Positions 33,747 through 42,725 of a stretch of DNA of 64,000 nt are shown here, piece after piece. The notes beneath the pieces are model-generated. The model was not told the DNA's origin and searched no databases. It worked only from the letters and a program-made list of their open reading frames with translations. The stretch is from an uncultured cyanobacterium (GTDB lineage: Bacteria > Cyanobacteriota > Cyanobacteriia > PCC-6307 > Cyanobiaceae): assembly GCA_903871775.1 (NCBI GenBank), contig CAIQIA010000011.1, forward strand, positions 310,001 through 374,000. The letters run 5' to 3'. Every line of letters begins with the position of its first letter. The stretch's first letter is position 1. Made by a program: the position numbers and the translations under genes.

Positions 33747-34658
33747 GTGCCGGTGCAGGTCCGACTGCTGCTGGATCTGCTGCCGGCCCTGGCGCTGGGA
33801 CTGTTGCTGCAGCGCCGCTGGCCGCAGCTGGCCGAACGGCTGGCGCCACCGCTGGTGCAGGGCGGGGTGCCCCTGGGCATCGCCGGCCTGCTGCTGCGGG
33901 CGGGCCTGCAGCCCCGCTTCGCCGGGGCCGGCCTGCTGGCCCTGGTGGCCTGCGGCGGTCTGCTGCTGCTGCTGCAAACCCAGCCGAGCCTGGGGCGGTT
34001 GCTGCCCGTCGGCAGCCTGCGGCTCGGCGCCGTGATGGGCAACACGGCCTACGTGGGTCTGCCGGTCGCCCTGGCGCTGCTGCCCCCCGAAGCCCTCGGT
34101 TACACCATCGCCTTCGACCTGGCCGGCACGGTGCTGTGCTGGACCGGCGGGCCGCTGGTGATTGCCGGCAGCCCGTTGCCCGGCGCCTGGTGGACGCTGC
34201 TCAGCAATCCGGCCGTGCACGGGGTGCTGCTGGCTCTGCTGCTCGGCTTCAGCCCCTGGGCCGCTCCGGCGGGGCAGCTGCTGTGGTGGCCGGCGCGGCT
34301 GCTGGTGCTGCTGGGGCTGGTGCTGCTGGGGGCGCGGCTGGGGGCCCTGCTGCGGACGGACGGCGGCCGCCGGGTGCCGCCGGGCCCGCTGCTGCTGGCG
34401 CTGCTGCTCAAGCTGCTGCTGCTGCCGTTGCTGCTGTGGTTGCTCTGCCGGCGCCTGGCCCTGGATCCCCTGGTGCTGCAGGCGGTGGTGCTGCAGGGCG
34501 CCACCCCACCGGCCCTGTCGGTGTTGCTGCAGGCCGAGAGGGCCGCTCAGGGGGCCGAGGCCGCCTCGGCCCTGGTGCTGCTGGGCACCCTGTTGTCGTT
34601 GGTCAGCCTGCCGGTGTGGGGCTGGCTGCTCACGGTTGCCGCTCGGGGTGCCACTTGA
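33747..34658 (+). CDS. AEC-family transporter
   Basis: A Leu/Ala-rich polytopic protein of about 303 residues with ten hydrophobic helices in two halves, resembling the auxin efflux carrier (AEC) family. Helix-breaking motifs expected for the family are seen: [18 protein letters not shown] in the first half and [18 protein letters not shown] in the second. Substrate unknown; organic acid or amino-acid-derived compounds are typical. The GTG at 33747 ([12 protein letters not shown]) is preferred; an in-frame ATG at 33666 would overlap the ureA start and add a polar tail. The 3' end overlaps the convergent peroxiredoxin-like gene by 29 bases. Confidence 0.8.
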   Translation: MPVQVRLLLDLLPALALGLLLQRRWPQLAERLAPPLVQGGVPLGIAGLLLRAGLQPRFAGAGLLALVACGGLLLLLQTQPSLGRLLPVGSLRLGAVMGNTAYVGLPVALALLPPEALGYTIAFDLAGTVLCWTGGPLVIAGSPLPGAWWTLLSNPAVHGVLLALLLGFSPWAAPAGQLLWWPARLLVLLGLVLLGARLGALLRTDGGRRVPPGPLLLALLLKLLLLPLLLWLLCRRLALDPLVLQAVVLQGATPPALSVLLQAERAAQGAEAASALVLLGTLLSLVSLPVWGWLLTVAARGAT

Positions 34659-35202
34659 TGTTGCAGCCGATCGAGGGGGTCTGCCCGGCGGCCACCGGTT
34701 CACCCGCCAGCACCGCGGCCACGGCGGCCCGCAGGTCGCGGCCGTCGAGGGGCTGGTCGTTGCCGGGGCGGCTGCCGTCGAGCTGGCCCCGGTAGACCAG
34801 CCGCTGGTCGCCGTCGAACAGGTACAGGTCGGGGGTGCAGGCGGCGCCGAAGGCCCGGGCCACGGTCTGGTCAGCGTCGTGCAGATACGGAAAGGTCCAG
34901 CCGCCGGCGGCGGCCTGGGCCCGCATGCCCTCCGGACCGTCCTGGGGATGGGTCAGCACACTGTTGCTGGCGATGGCGATGATCGCCACGCGATCGGCCA
35001 GGTCGACCCCCAGCCGCGACAGCTCGGGTTCGATGTGCTTCACGAAGGGGCAGTGGGCGCAGATGAACAGCACCAGCACGGGCCGACCGGCCAGGGCGTC
35101 GGCCTGCAGCGGGCCGCCGCAGACGGGGGTGAGGCCGGCCTGCATCGCCCCCAGGGGCAGGGGCGTGCCGAGGGGCAGCATCGTCGAGGCGGTGAGGGCC
35201 AT
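34630..35202 (-). CDS. Thioredoxin-fold peroxiredoxin-like protein
   Basis: A 190-residue thioredoxin-like protein of the PRX-like/AhpC-TSA type. It has VLVLFICAHCPFVKHIEPEL with a CxxC, IAIASNSVLTHPQDGPEGMRAQA, FPYLHDADQTVARAFGAACTPDLYLFD and YRGQLDGSRPGNDQPLDGRDLRAAV, all hallmarks of the family often annotated 'thioredoxin family protein' in cyanobacteria. Cytoplasmic; role probably in redox homeostasis. A TAGCCT hexamer stands 6 bases before the ATG, suggesting a leaderless transcript. Confidence 0.88.
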   Translation of the reverse strand: MALTASTMLPLGTPLPLGAMQAGLTPVCGGPLQADALAGRPVLVLFICAHCPFVKHIEPELSRLGVDLADRVAIIAIASNSVLTHPQDGPEGMRAQAAAGGWTFPYLHDADQTVARAFGAACTPDLYLFDGDQRLVYRGQLDGSRPGNDQPLDGRDLRAAVAAVLAGEPVAAGQTPSIGCNIKWHPERQP

Positions 35203-35208
35203 GGCGCC

Positions 35209-35255
35209 AGGCTAGGCAGCCCACGGCCGCAGCCGCCCCCTGCAGCACCTAGGCT
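35209..35255. promoter_or_regulatory. Divergent promoter pair with -10 boxes next to the start codons
   Basis: Two TANNNT hexamers face outward: TAGCCT on the minus strand (35214-35209), 6 bases before the ATG of the peroxiredoxin-like gene, and TAGGCT on the plus strand (35250-35255), 6 bases before the GTG of the desaturase gene. Transcription starting 6-8 bases downstream would give leaderless mRNAs on both sides. The plus-strand hexamer sits inside a TGCAGC-N6-GCTGCA inverted repeat. Confidence 0.45.
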
Positions 35256-35261
35256 GCACCA

Positions 35262-36371
35262 GTGCCGGACGGGTTCGCCCTTTCTGCCTGTCCCGCCGCT
35301 GCCTTCCGTCTGACCCTCACCGCTGCACCGGCTGCACCGCGCCGGGCCGACTTCGAACTCAGACCCTTTCTGGCTCGGTACGATCGCACCGCGGCCTGGC
35401 AGGTGGCCAACACCCTCGTGCCGTTCGCGCTGCTCTGGGTGGTGAACCTCTGGTGCCTGGATCACCGGCCGTGGCTGCTGCCGCCCTTGCTGTTGCTGCA
35501 GGTGCTGCTGTTGGCACGCTGCTTCTCGCTGATGCATGACTGCGGGCACGGCTCCCTGTTCCGCAGCCGCCGGGTCAACCGTTCGGTCGGGTTCCTGTTC
35601 GGCATCGTCGCCGGCATCCCGCAGCTGCCCTGGTCCCGCGGGCATGCCTTTCACCATCGCCACAATGGCGACTGGCAGAAGTACCAGGGCCCGTCGGCCC
35701 TGATCAGCACCGACGCCTTCGCCGACCTCAGCCCCGCCCGCCAGCGCCTGTACCGCTGGTTGCGCCATCCGCTGATGCTGTTTCCCGGCGGCTTTTTCTA
35801 TCTGGTGATCAAACCCCGGCTGGCCTTGCTGCTGGGCCTGGTGGACCTGGCTGTCGCCACGATCCAGCGCCGACCCCACCGCAGCCGCCACTGGCACAGC
35901 CCCGCCGAAGGCCGGGATCTGGCCCTGAACAACGTCGCCGTGCTGGCCTTCTGGCTGCTGATGGGCTCGCTGGTGGGTGCCGGCCGCTTCTGGATCCTCT
36001 ACACCCCGCTGATGACCGCTGCCGCGGCCCTGTTCATCTGCGTGTTCTTCGTGCAGCACAACTTCCCCGATGCCTACGCCCACCGCACCGACGGCTGGAG
36101 CCCCATGGCCGGGGTGCTCGAGGGCACCAGCGACCTCGACCTGCCCCCGTTGCTGCACTGGTTCACCGCCGACATCGGTTGCCATGCCATGCACCACCTC
36201 TGCGATGCGATTCCCAACTACCGCCTGCGGGAGGCCCAGGCCCGCAACGCCCACCTGCTGACGGGGGTGCGGCGCCTGGGGCTGGCCGATATCGCCGGCT
36301 GCTTCGACTACATCCTCTGGGATCCGGCCGCGGGCCGGCTGACCACCATCGCCGCTCAGCCGCCGGCCTGA
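35262..36371 (+). CDS. Fatty acid desaturase
   Basis: A 369-residue membrane-bound di-iron fatty acid desaturase. The three histidine boxes are present: HDCGH (about residue 89), HHRHN (about 129) and HAMHH near the C-terminus (GCHAMHHLCDAIPNYRLREAQ). Two hydrophobic hairpins flank the boxes. Regiospecificity cannot be read safely; the short first box and HAMHH third box resemble omega-3/delta-12-like plant and cyanobacterial enzymes less than carotenoid-type ones. GTG start at 35262. The 3' end overlaps the photolyase-like gene by 16 bases, convergent. Confidence 0.88.
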   Translation: MPDGFALSACPAAAFRLTLTAAPAAPRRADFELRPFLARYDRTAAWQVANTLVPFALLWVVNLWCLDHRPWLLPPLLLLQVLLLARCFSLMHDCGHGSLFRSRRVNRSVGFLFGIVAGIPQLPWSRGHAFHHRHNGDWQKYQGPSALISTDAFADLSPARQRLYRWLRHPLMLFPGGFFYLVIKPRLALLLGLVDLAVATIQRRPHRSRHWHSPAEGRDLALNNVAVLAFWLLMGSLVGAGRFWILYTPLMTAAAALFICVFFVQHNFPDAYAHRTDGWSPMAGVLEGTSDLDLPPLLHWFTADIGCHAMHHLCDAIPNYRLREAQARNAHLLTGVRRLGLADIAGCFDYILWDPAAGRLTTIAAQPPA

Positions 36372-37612
36372 CGCCACACCAGCGGCTCGGCCTGACGCCA
36401 GTAGCGCGAGAAGCGGCGCAGGTCAGGGGCGAAGGGCCCACTGTGGGGCAGCTCGACGAAGGGCTCGGGCTCCAGCACCTGCACCGGCAGCGTCGCCGCC
36501 AGCTCCCGGGCGATGGCCTGCGCCCGCCCATCCACCGCCCGGCTGGTGACGATGCCGTCGGCCCCGGCCGCCGCCGCCGCCGCCAGCAGGGTGGGCACCT
36601 CGTCCCCCTCCAGCACCGTCACGGGCAGCTCGGCCAGGCAGTCGTGCACGAACCGCCGGCGACCCTCCGCCAGGGGGACCCCGCCCCCCGTGCCCGGCGG
36701 CTCGGCGCTGGCCACGAACACCGCCAGGGCTTCGGGGTGGGCCTGCAGGGCGGGGTTGGCGGGCCCCAGGGCCTCGGCGTGCACCCACAGCAGCGGCCGC
36801 TGCGGCACTGCGGCCACGGTGCTTTCGGTGCTGCCGGCGCTGGCGGTGCTGCCGCGGCGTCCGGCTGCCGCTGCTGGCTCCCGGGGATCGTTGGTTGTGA
36901 ACAGGCGCTCCTGCAGCTGCTCGTAGCTGGCCGCGAAGGGGCAGCCCCGGTGCTGGCGCGGGCAGCCGTCGCAATGGCGGCCAGCGCCGTAGCGCTCGAG
37001 GTTGCCGCGGTTGAAGATGTAGGGCTTCTGGCTGAAGCTGCTGGCCACCCACTGCCAGCTGAGGTTGTTGCTGGCCGGATCGCCGTCGAGCAGGTGCTGC
37101 AGAAACCAGCGGGCCCCGGCCTGCCAGCGCACCCGCCGCCAGTGCACCACATAGGCCGCCAGCCACATGCGCGCATGGTTGTGCAGCCAGCCCGTCTCTT
37201 GCAGCTCGCCGGCGAAGGCATCGATGCAGGCCAGGCCCGTGGCGGCCGCCGCCAGATCGGCCGGCAGCTCAGGGGCGTAGGTGGACGGGTCGTGGCCGGT
37301 GCGGAGGGGTTCGCGGTCGTGCCAGATGCCTTCGCCCAGCTGGCGTCCCAGCCGCTGCCAGTAGTCGCGCCAGCCCAGTTCGGCGATCAGCCGTTCCCCG
37401 GTCCGCCGCCGCTGGGAGGCCGTCTCGAGGGGCGCGAGGCGGGCGAACACCGCATCCCGCACCTCGGCCAGGGTGAGCACCCCATGGCGGATGTAGGGCG
37501 ACAGGCGTGTCACCGCCCCGTCGAGGTGGTTGCGGCTGGCGCCGTAGCGGGCCGGGTCGATGGCGGCCAGCCGCTGCTCGGCGGCCCGACGGCCCCCAGG
37601 AAAGGTCGTCAT
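36356..37612 (-). CDS. Photolyase/cryptochrome-like protein with swapped domain order
   Basis: A 418-residue protein. Residues ~1-240 are the FAD-binding domain of the photolyase/cryptochrome family (SRNHLDGAVTRLSPYIRHGVLTL, LIAELGWRDYWQRLG, GCLHNHARMWLAAYVVHW-like WLHNHARMW, DGDPASNNLSWQWVAS, IFNRGNLERYG). A cysteine motif CDGCPRQHRGCPF follows. Residues ~270-415 are a Rossmann-like photolyase alpha/beta domain (PLLWVHAEALGPANPAL, ALAVFVASAEP, GADGIVTSRAVDG), normally N-terminal. The order is thus reversed. Its ATG overlaps the ureD stop (ATGA), so it is cotranscribed with ureD. Confidence 0.8.
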   Translation of the reverse strand: MTTFPGGRRAAEQRLAAIDPARYGASRNHLDGAVTRLSPYIRHGVLTLAEVRDAVFARLAPLETASQRRRTGERLIAELGWRDYWQRLGRQLGEGIWHDREPLRTGHDPSTYAPELPADLAAAATGLACIDAFAGELQETGWLHNHARMWLAAYVVHWRRVRWQAGARWFLQHLLDGDPASNNLSWQWVASSFSQKPYIFNRGNLERYGAGRHCDGCPRQHRGCPFAASYEQLQERLFTTNDPREPAAAAGRRGSTASAGSTESTVAAVPQRPLLWVHAEALGPANPALQAHPEALAVFVASAEPPGTGGGVPLAEGRRRFVHDCLAELPVTVLEGDEVPTLLAAAAAAGADGIVTSRAVDGRAQAIARELAATLPVQVLEPEPFVELPHSGPFAPDLRRFSRYWRQAEPLVWRQAGG

Positions 37613-38472
37613 GGCTCCTCCTGCAGCGGCCATTCCCGCAGGGGTTCCGGGGCCGCCAGCCCCCGCAGCATCCGGGTGCGGGCCCACAGGCGCCGAAACC
37701 AGCGGCGGGCCTCCTGGCTTGAGGGGCCCCGGTAACGGGCGATCAGCCCCTGCTCCAGGGCCCCCACGGCCCCCTGGCCCTGCAGGCCGGCGGCGTCGCG
37801 GCGGCCCTCGGCCAGCAGGGCCTGCAGGGCCTCCGCCGGCAGCGGCGCCGGGGCCGCCCACACCAGGGTCGCGACCACCGGCTGCCCCGCCAGCCCGTGC
37901 TCGTCGTCGAGGCTGTCGCCATCGAGCTGCAGCCGTTCCACCAGCTCCAGCCGTCCGCCCCGGCGCAGCTCGAGCCGGTTGCGCCAGCAGCCGTCGCCCA
38001 GGGTTTCGCCCCGGGCCGTGCGGCCCAGCCGCACCACGTCGATGCCAAGCCACGAGGCATCGGCCGCCAGCTGCAGCCGCTGCACCTGCTCCAGCAAGCC
38101 ACCGGCGAAGACCACGGTCTCCTGGGGCAGCCATTCCAGATCGGCCCCCGGCCCCAGCCGCACATCCAGCTCCAGCCGGGCCCAGCGCCCCTGGGGCTGC
38201 AATCGCGAGCGGCCGCGGCTGCCATAGACCTTCTGGGCCGCCACCGAGGTCAGCAGGGCCCGGCTGCCGGCCTCCAGCTCCGCGGCGATCGTCAGCCCAT
38301 CGCCCCCCACCAGCCCGCCGGCGGTGTGCAGCAGGGGCAAACCACAGCGGCCATCGGCGCCGCGCTGGCTGCGCTGCAAGCGCAGGGGTGCCGTGGCGCC
38401 CCCCTGCAGGGTCGTGGCGCCGGCCCCGTCGCGACGGAACCGCAGCCGTGCCGTGGCGCTCCAGCCCTCCAT
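37609..38472 (-). CDS. ureD: Urease accessory protein UreD
   Basis: Assembly chaperone that binds apo-urease with UreF and UreG for nickel insertion. The 287-residue product matches the family: MEGWSATARLRFRRDGAGATTLQGGATAPLRLQRS, CGLPLLHTAGGLVGGDGLTIAAELEAGSRALLTSVAAQKVYGS, LEWLPQETVVFAGGLLEQ, DVVRLGRTARGETLGDG and LARYRG-like LIARYRGPSSQEARRWF near the end. The ATG at 38472 is the only canonical start near the homology start. It is divergent from ureE with only 36 bases between start codons, and coupled to a photolyase-like gene downstream. Confidence 0.94.
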   Translation of the reverse strand: MEGWSATARLRFRRDGAGATTLQGGATAPLRLQRSQRGADGRCGLPLLHTAGGLVGGDGLTIAAELEAGSRALLTSVAAQKVYGSRGRSRLQPQGRWARLELDVRLGPGADLEWLPQETVVFAGGLLEQVQRLQLAADASWLGIDVVRLGRTARGETLGDGCWRNRLELRRGGRLELVERLQLDGDSLDDEHGLAGQPVVATLVWAAPAPLPAEALQALLAEGRRDAAGLQGQGAVGALEQGLIARYRGPSSQEARRWFRRLWARTRMLRGLAAPEPLREWPLQEEP

Positions 38473-38508
38473 GGCCCCATGCTGCAGCAGCGCGCCATCG
38501 TGGACCGC

Positions 38509-39006
38509 ATGGATGACCCCCAGCCCCTGCTGCTGAGCCACCGGTGGCCCGCCCCGGCCGCTGCCCACCTGCCCGAGCTGGCCCTCACCGCCGCCGAACG
38601 GCGGCAGCTGCGGGGCCGGCGCCACACCCGCTGCGGCCGCCCGCTGCTGCTGCAGCTGCCCCGCGGCGAGGCCCTGCGGCCCGGCGATGGCCTCGCCGCC
38701 GCGCCGGCGGGGCCAGCCCTGGTGCGGGTGGTGGCCGCCGAGGAGGAGCTGCTGCAGCTGCAGTCCGACGACCCCCTGGCCCTGCTGCAGGCGGCTTACC
38801 ACCTGGGCAACCGCCATGTGGCCCTGCAGATTTTTGCCGGTGAACTGCGGCTGCTGGCCGATCCGGTGCTGGAGCGGCTGCTGCGCGACCGGGGCCTGGC
38901 CCCGGTGCTGCTGCGGGCACCGTTCGCCCCCGAGGCCGGTGCCTACGACGACCCCGGCGCCGGCCACCACCATGGGCCGGAACACCACGATCACCATGGG
39001 CACTGA
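38509..39006 (+). CDS. ureE: Urease accessory protein UreE (nickel carrier)
   Basis: Nickel-binding metallochaperone delivering Ni to urease. The 165-residue product has an N-terminal peptide-binding-like domain (LALTAAERRQLRGRRHTRCGRPLLLQLPRGEALRPGD), a middle domain (DPLALLQAAYHLGNRHVALQIFAGELRLLADPVLERLL, with the conserved NRHV His) and a His-rich tail GAGHHHGPEHHDHHGH for nickel storage. The ATG at 38509 is favoured; an in-frame ATG at 38479 would add ten residues and nearly touch the ureD start. The stop is 4 bases before the preferred ureF ATG. Confidence 0.94.
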   Translation: MDDPQPLLLSHRWPAPAAAHLPELALTAAERRQLRGRRHTRCGRPLLLQLPRGEALRPGDGLAAAPAGPALVRVVAAEEELLQLQSDDPLALLQAAYHLGNRHVALQIFAGELRLLADPVLERLLRDRGLAPVLLRAPFAPEAGAYDDPGAGHHHGPEHHDHHGH

Positions 39007-39010
39007 CGCC

Positions 39011-39691
39011 ATGGGCACAGAACGCCTGCGCCTGCTGCAGCTGGCCAGTCCGGCCCTGCCAGTGGGGGGCTTCTCGTATTCCGAGGGGCTCGAGGTGCTG
39101 ATCCAGGGCGGCCGCCTGCGGGGGGCCGATGACCTCGAGGCCTGGCTGCGGGCCGAGCTCTGGCGGGGGCTGCTGCCCCTCGAGGCGGCGGCCCTGCGGC
39201 CCCTGGCTGAGGCCCTCGACCGCTGGCGCCAGCAGCCGGATCCGGCGGCCGAAGACGCGGTGCGCGATCTCGACGACTGGCTGCTGCTGCAGCGCGAGGC
39301 GGCGGAGCTGCGGGCCCAGCAGCGGCAGATGGGGCGCTCGCTGCTGCAGCTGCTGGCCGGCCTCGGCTGGCCCCTTCCGGGTGGCGGCCTCGACCTGGCC
39401 TGGCCGGCGGCCTGGGCCTGGGCCGGCCTCTGCGGCGGGCTGACGCCCCTGGCCCGCGTCGAGGGGTACCTGTCCAGCTGGCTGGCCAATCAGCTCAGCG
39501 CTGCCGTGCGCCTGCTGCCCCTGGGGCCGAGCGAGGCCCAGCGGCTGCAGTGGCAGCTGGCGCCGCTGCTGGCCGAGCGCGCCGAGGCGCTGCTGGCCGC
39601 TGACCCCCACGACCTGTGGAGCGGCGGCATCGGCGCCGGTCTGGCCCAGCTGGGCCATGGCGGCCTTTACTCGCGCCTGTTCCGCAGCTGA
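39011..39691 (+). CDS. ureF: Urease accessory protein UreF
   Basis: Accessory protein acting with UreD and UreG during urease activation. About 226 residues. Family motifs: LRLLQLASPALPVGGFSYSEGLE at the N-terminus, LLLQREAAELRAQQRQMGRSLLQLL, and YLSSWLANQLSAAVRLLPLGPSEAQRLQWQLAP in the C-terminal half. The ATG at 39011 gives the usual length; ATG 38996 would overlap ureE by 11 bases. Co-transcribed with ureE. Confidence 0.94.
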   Translation: MGTERLRLLQLASPALPVGGFSYSEGLEVLIQGGRLRGADDLEAWLRAELWRGLLPLEAAALRPLAEALDRWRQQPDPAAEDAVRDLDDWLLLQREAAELRAQQRQMGRSLLQLLAGLGWPLPGGGLDLAWPAAWAWAGLCGGLTPLARVEGYLSSWLANQLSAAVRLLPLGPSEAQRLQWQLAPLLAERAEALLAADPHDLWSGGIGAGLAQLGHGGLYSRLFRS

Positions 39692-39694
39692 GCC

Positions 39695-40420
39695 TCAGGC
39701 CAGATGCAGGGCGGGCAGCAGCCGCGCGAGGGCACCGGGATGGAGGCCCAGGCGCCAGCTGAAGCCCGCCACCTCGAGGCCCACCACCACCACCAGGCTG
39801 CGGAAGATCCACTGGGTGGCCTGGGGACCGAGGGCCAGCCGGGCGGCGATCCAGGCGCCGGCCATGCTCGAGAGGGCCAGGGGCAGGGCCCAGAGCCAGT
39901 CGATCGAGCCCCGCAGACCGAACACCGCCAGGGCGACGAGGCTGGAACTGAGCCGCACGAAACACTTGAGGATGTTGGCGGTCTTGAGGGGCAGCTTGCC
40001 CGCCAGCACCAGCACCAGCAGGGTCATCACCCCCGACCCCAGCGAGATGAAGCCGGCCCACAGCCCGGTGAGGGCCATCAGCAGATGGAAGACCGGTCCC
40101 AGACGCAGGGTCTCGAGGTCCACCGACCGGTCTTCGAGCAGCCGACCGGGCTGGGTGATGAGCGTGGCCAGCACGAACAGCAGCGACACCGCCACCGCCA
40201 GGGTGATCCAGGCGTCACTGACGGCGGTGGCGGCCAGGGACCCCAGCGTTGCCCCCAGCACCATCGGCGCCGTCGCCCGCAGGGTGAGCCCCCAGGGAAT
40301 GGCGCCGGCCTGCTGGAACCGCCAGGTGGCGGTGGCCAGCCCGGCCACGGCCGCCAGCCGGTTGGTGCCATTGGCCACCGCCGGTTCGAGGCCCATGGCG
40401 ATCATGCCGGGCAGGGTCAC
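39695..40420 (-). CDS. TauE/SafE family exporter, start codon problem
   Basis: A polytopic protein of the TauE/SafE (DUF81) anion-exporter family. From GTG 40420 it reads [24 protein letters not shown] with the family's first-repeat motif, then [41 protein letters not shown] for the second repeat. In-frame codons upstream (40421 to about 40525) encode [20 protein letters not shown], clearly the missing first helix, but no ATG, GTG or TTG lies between it and the in-frame stop at 40531-40533. Either a rare start codon (ATC or CTG) is used, or the start was lost. It lies between ureF and ureG on the opposite strand. Confidence 0.8.
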   Translation of the reverse strand: MTLPGMIAMGLEPAVANGTNRLAAVAGLATATWRFQQAGAIPWGLTLRATAPMVLGATLGSLAATAVSDAWITLAVAVSLLFVLATLITQPGRLLEDRSVDLETLRLGPVFHLLMALTGLWAGFISLGSGVMTLLVLVLAGKLPLKTANILKCFVRLSSSLVALAVFGLRGSIDWLWALPLALSSMAGAWIAARLALGPQATQWIFRSLVVVVGLEVAGFSWRLGLHPGALARLLPALHLA

Positions 40421-40567
40421 CGTGGCGCCGCTGGCGGCGATGGTGTTGATGAAGCCGCCTGCGAGGCCGCAGCCGATCAGCAGCAGCAGGATCCAGGGGT
40501 CGATGGGGACCGCACGGCGGATGCTCCCACGCTAGACAGTGGATCCCACGCACACAGGGGCAGCAGC

Positions 40568-41170
<603 letters not shown>

Positions 41171-41201
41171 TCCCGAAGCCCGTCAGCACCCTCTGCTGTC
41201 A

Positions 41202-41243
41202 GTCGCCGTTGCTACAGGCCGTGGTTCCGATCCCCCATACCTT
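41202..41243 (+). promoter_or_regulatory. NtcA-activated promoter of urtABCDE
   Basis: GTC-N8-TAC lies at 41202-41215 (on the other strand GTA-N8-GAC, the same variant as before cynS and nirA). TACCTT at 41238-41243 fits TAN3T exactly and follows after 22 bases. The urtA ATG is 40 bases further on. This is the textbook layout of an NtcA-dependent promoter. Confidence 0.75.
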
Positions 41244-41283
41244 CCCGGGACCGCGTCCTGCGGCCACACCCTGAAGGTCCCCC

Positions 41284-42585
41284 ATGGCGAACGCCCCTTC
41301 CCAACCGCTCTTCCGTGTGCTGTCCGGAGCAGCGGCCTTGGCCACCACCCTGTCCCTCGTCGCCTGCGGCGGCGGTGGCGGCGAAACCGGCGGAGCCGGC
41401 GGTGGTTTTGACGGCGAGGTGAAGGTCGGCATCCTGCATTCCCGCAGCGGCACCATGGCCATCTCCGAGAACACGGTGGCCGAGGCCGAGCTGATGGCCA
41501 TCGACGAGATCAACAAGGCCGGCGGCGTCACCGTTGACGGCAAGAAGCTGAAGATCGTTCCGGTCGAAGAAGACGGAGCCTCCGACTGGCCCACCTTCGC
41601 CGAGAAGTCGAAGAAACTGATCGATCAGGACAAGGTGGCCGTGGTCTTCGGCGGCTGGACCTCCGCCAGCCGCAAGGCGATGCTGCCGGTGTATGAAGCC
41701 AAGGATCACTTCCTCTTCTATCCGATCCAGTACGAGGGCCAGGAGTGTTCGAAGAACATCTTCTACACCGGTGCCACCCCCAACCAGCAGGCCGAGCCTG
41801 CCGTGGAGTGGCTGCTGAAGAACAAAGGCAAGGACTTCTTCCTGGTGGGCTCGGATTACGTCTATCCGCGGACGGCCAACACCATCATCAAGGAGCAGCT
41901 CAAGGCCCAGGGCGGCAAGCTGGTGGGTGAAGACTACCTGCCCCTCGGCAACACCGAGGTGGCTCCGATCATCGCCAAGATCAAGCAGGCTCTGCCCAAG
42001 GGCGGCGTGATCGTCAACACCCTCAACGGGGACAGCAACGTTGCCTTCTTCAAGCAGATGAAGGCCGCTGGCATCACCCCGGCGAATGGCTACGCGATCA
42101 TGAGCTTCTCGATCGCTGAAGAAGAGATCGCCGCCATCGGCCCCGAGTACCTCGAGGGCACCTACGCCGCCTGGAACTTCTTCCAGAGCCTCGACACCCC
42201 CGCCTCCAAGAAGTTCACGGCCGACTTCAAGGCCAAGTACGGCGATAAGCGGGTCACCAATGACCCCGCCGAAGCCGCCTACAACATGGTCTATCTCTGG
42301 AAGGCCGGTGCCGAGAAGGCCAACAGTGTTGACGACAACAAGGTGCGTGAAGCCCTGATCGGCGTCAGCTTCGATGCCCCCGAGGGCAAGGTGACCGTGC
42401 AGCCCAACCACCACATCGAGAAGCTTGTGCTGATCGGTGAGGTGCAGAAGGACGGCATGTTCAAGATCCTCGAGAACAAGGGCTTCGTGAAGCCCGTGGC
42501 CTGGAACCAGTTCGTGCCCGAAACCAAGGGTTACACCTGCGACTGGACCCAGAAGCGTCCTGACGCCGGCAAGTTCAAGATGTGA
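41284..42585 (+). CDS. urtA: Urea ABC transporter substrate-binding lipoprotein
   Basis: High-affinity urea-binding protein (433 residues) of the branched-chain-amino-acid-type family. A lipoprotein signal ends LSLVACGGGGG with the lipidated Cys. Family motifs: VKVGILHSRSGTMAISE, AVVFGGWTSASRKAMLPVYE, LFYPIQYEGQECSKNIFYTGATPNQQ, VGSDYVYPRTANTIIKE, VTVQPNHHIEK and the C-terminal TCDWTQKRPDAGKFKM. Led by an NtcA-type promoter. A terminator-like hairpin follows it, which would favour excess binding protein over the membrane subunits. Confidence 0.98.
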   Translation: MANAPSQPLFRVLSGAAALATTLSLVACGGGGGETGGAGGGFDGEVKVGILHSRSGTMAISENTVAEAELMAIDEINKAGGVTVDGKKLKIVPVEEDGASDWPTFAEKSKKLIDQDKVAVVFGGWTSASRKAMLPVYEAKDHFLFYPIQYEGQECSKNIFYTGATPNQQAEPAVEWLLKNKGKDFFLVGSDYVYPRTANTIIKEQLKAQGGKLVGEDYLPLGNTEVAPIIAKIKQALPKGGVIVNTLNGDSNVAFFKQMKAAGITPANGYAIMSFSIAEEEIAAIGPEYLEGTYAAWNFFQSLDTPASKKFTADFKAKYGDKRVTNDPAEAAYNMVYLWKAGAEKANSVDDNKVREALIGVSFDAPEGKVTVQPNHHIEKLVLIGEVQKDGMFKILENKGFVKPVAWNQFVPETKGYTCDWTQKRPDAGKFKM

Positions 42586-42608
42586 TCCACGGCCGGGCCG
42601 GCCACCGG

Positions 42609-42633
42609 GGGGGGAGTGCTCTCCCCCCTTTTT
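42609..42633 (+). terminator. Terminator-like hairpin after urtA
   Basis: An 8-bp perfect stem GGGGGGAG/CTCCCCCC with a TGCT loop (42609-42628) is followed by TTTTT (42629-42633). It lies between urtA and urtB in the same operon, so it is probably a partial terminator that sets a high UrtA to UrtB ratio. Confidence 0.75.
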
Positions 42634-42680
42634 CTGTTTCTGACCCGTGCGCCGTCCTGGCTTTTTCCTGCCCAGTCACC

Positions 42681-42725
42681 GTCCGCAAAAGCGGACTCCA
42701 TAACCCACCGTCCGCGGAGGCGGAC
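42681..42725 (+). promoter_or_regulatory. Twin hairpins ahead of urtB, second masks the Shine-Dalgarno
   Basis: Two identical stems, GTCCGC-AAAA-GCGGAC (42681-42696) and GTCCGC-GGAG-GCGGAC (42710-42725), lie 29 bases apart and 3 bases upstream of the urtB ATG (42729). The loop of the second is GGAG, the Shine-Dalgarno sequence at a proper 9-base distance. The first hairpin's strands could pair with the second's, giving alternative folds. Confidence 0.6.
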
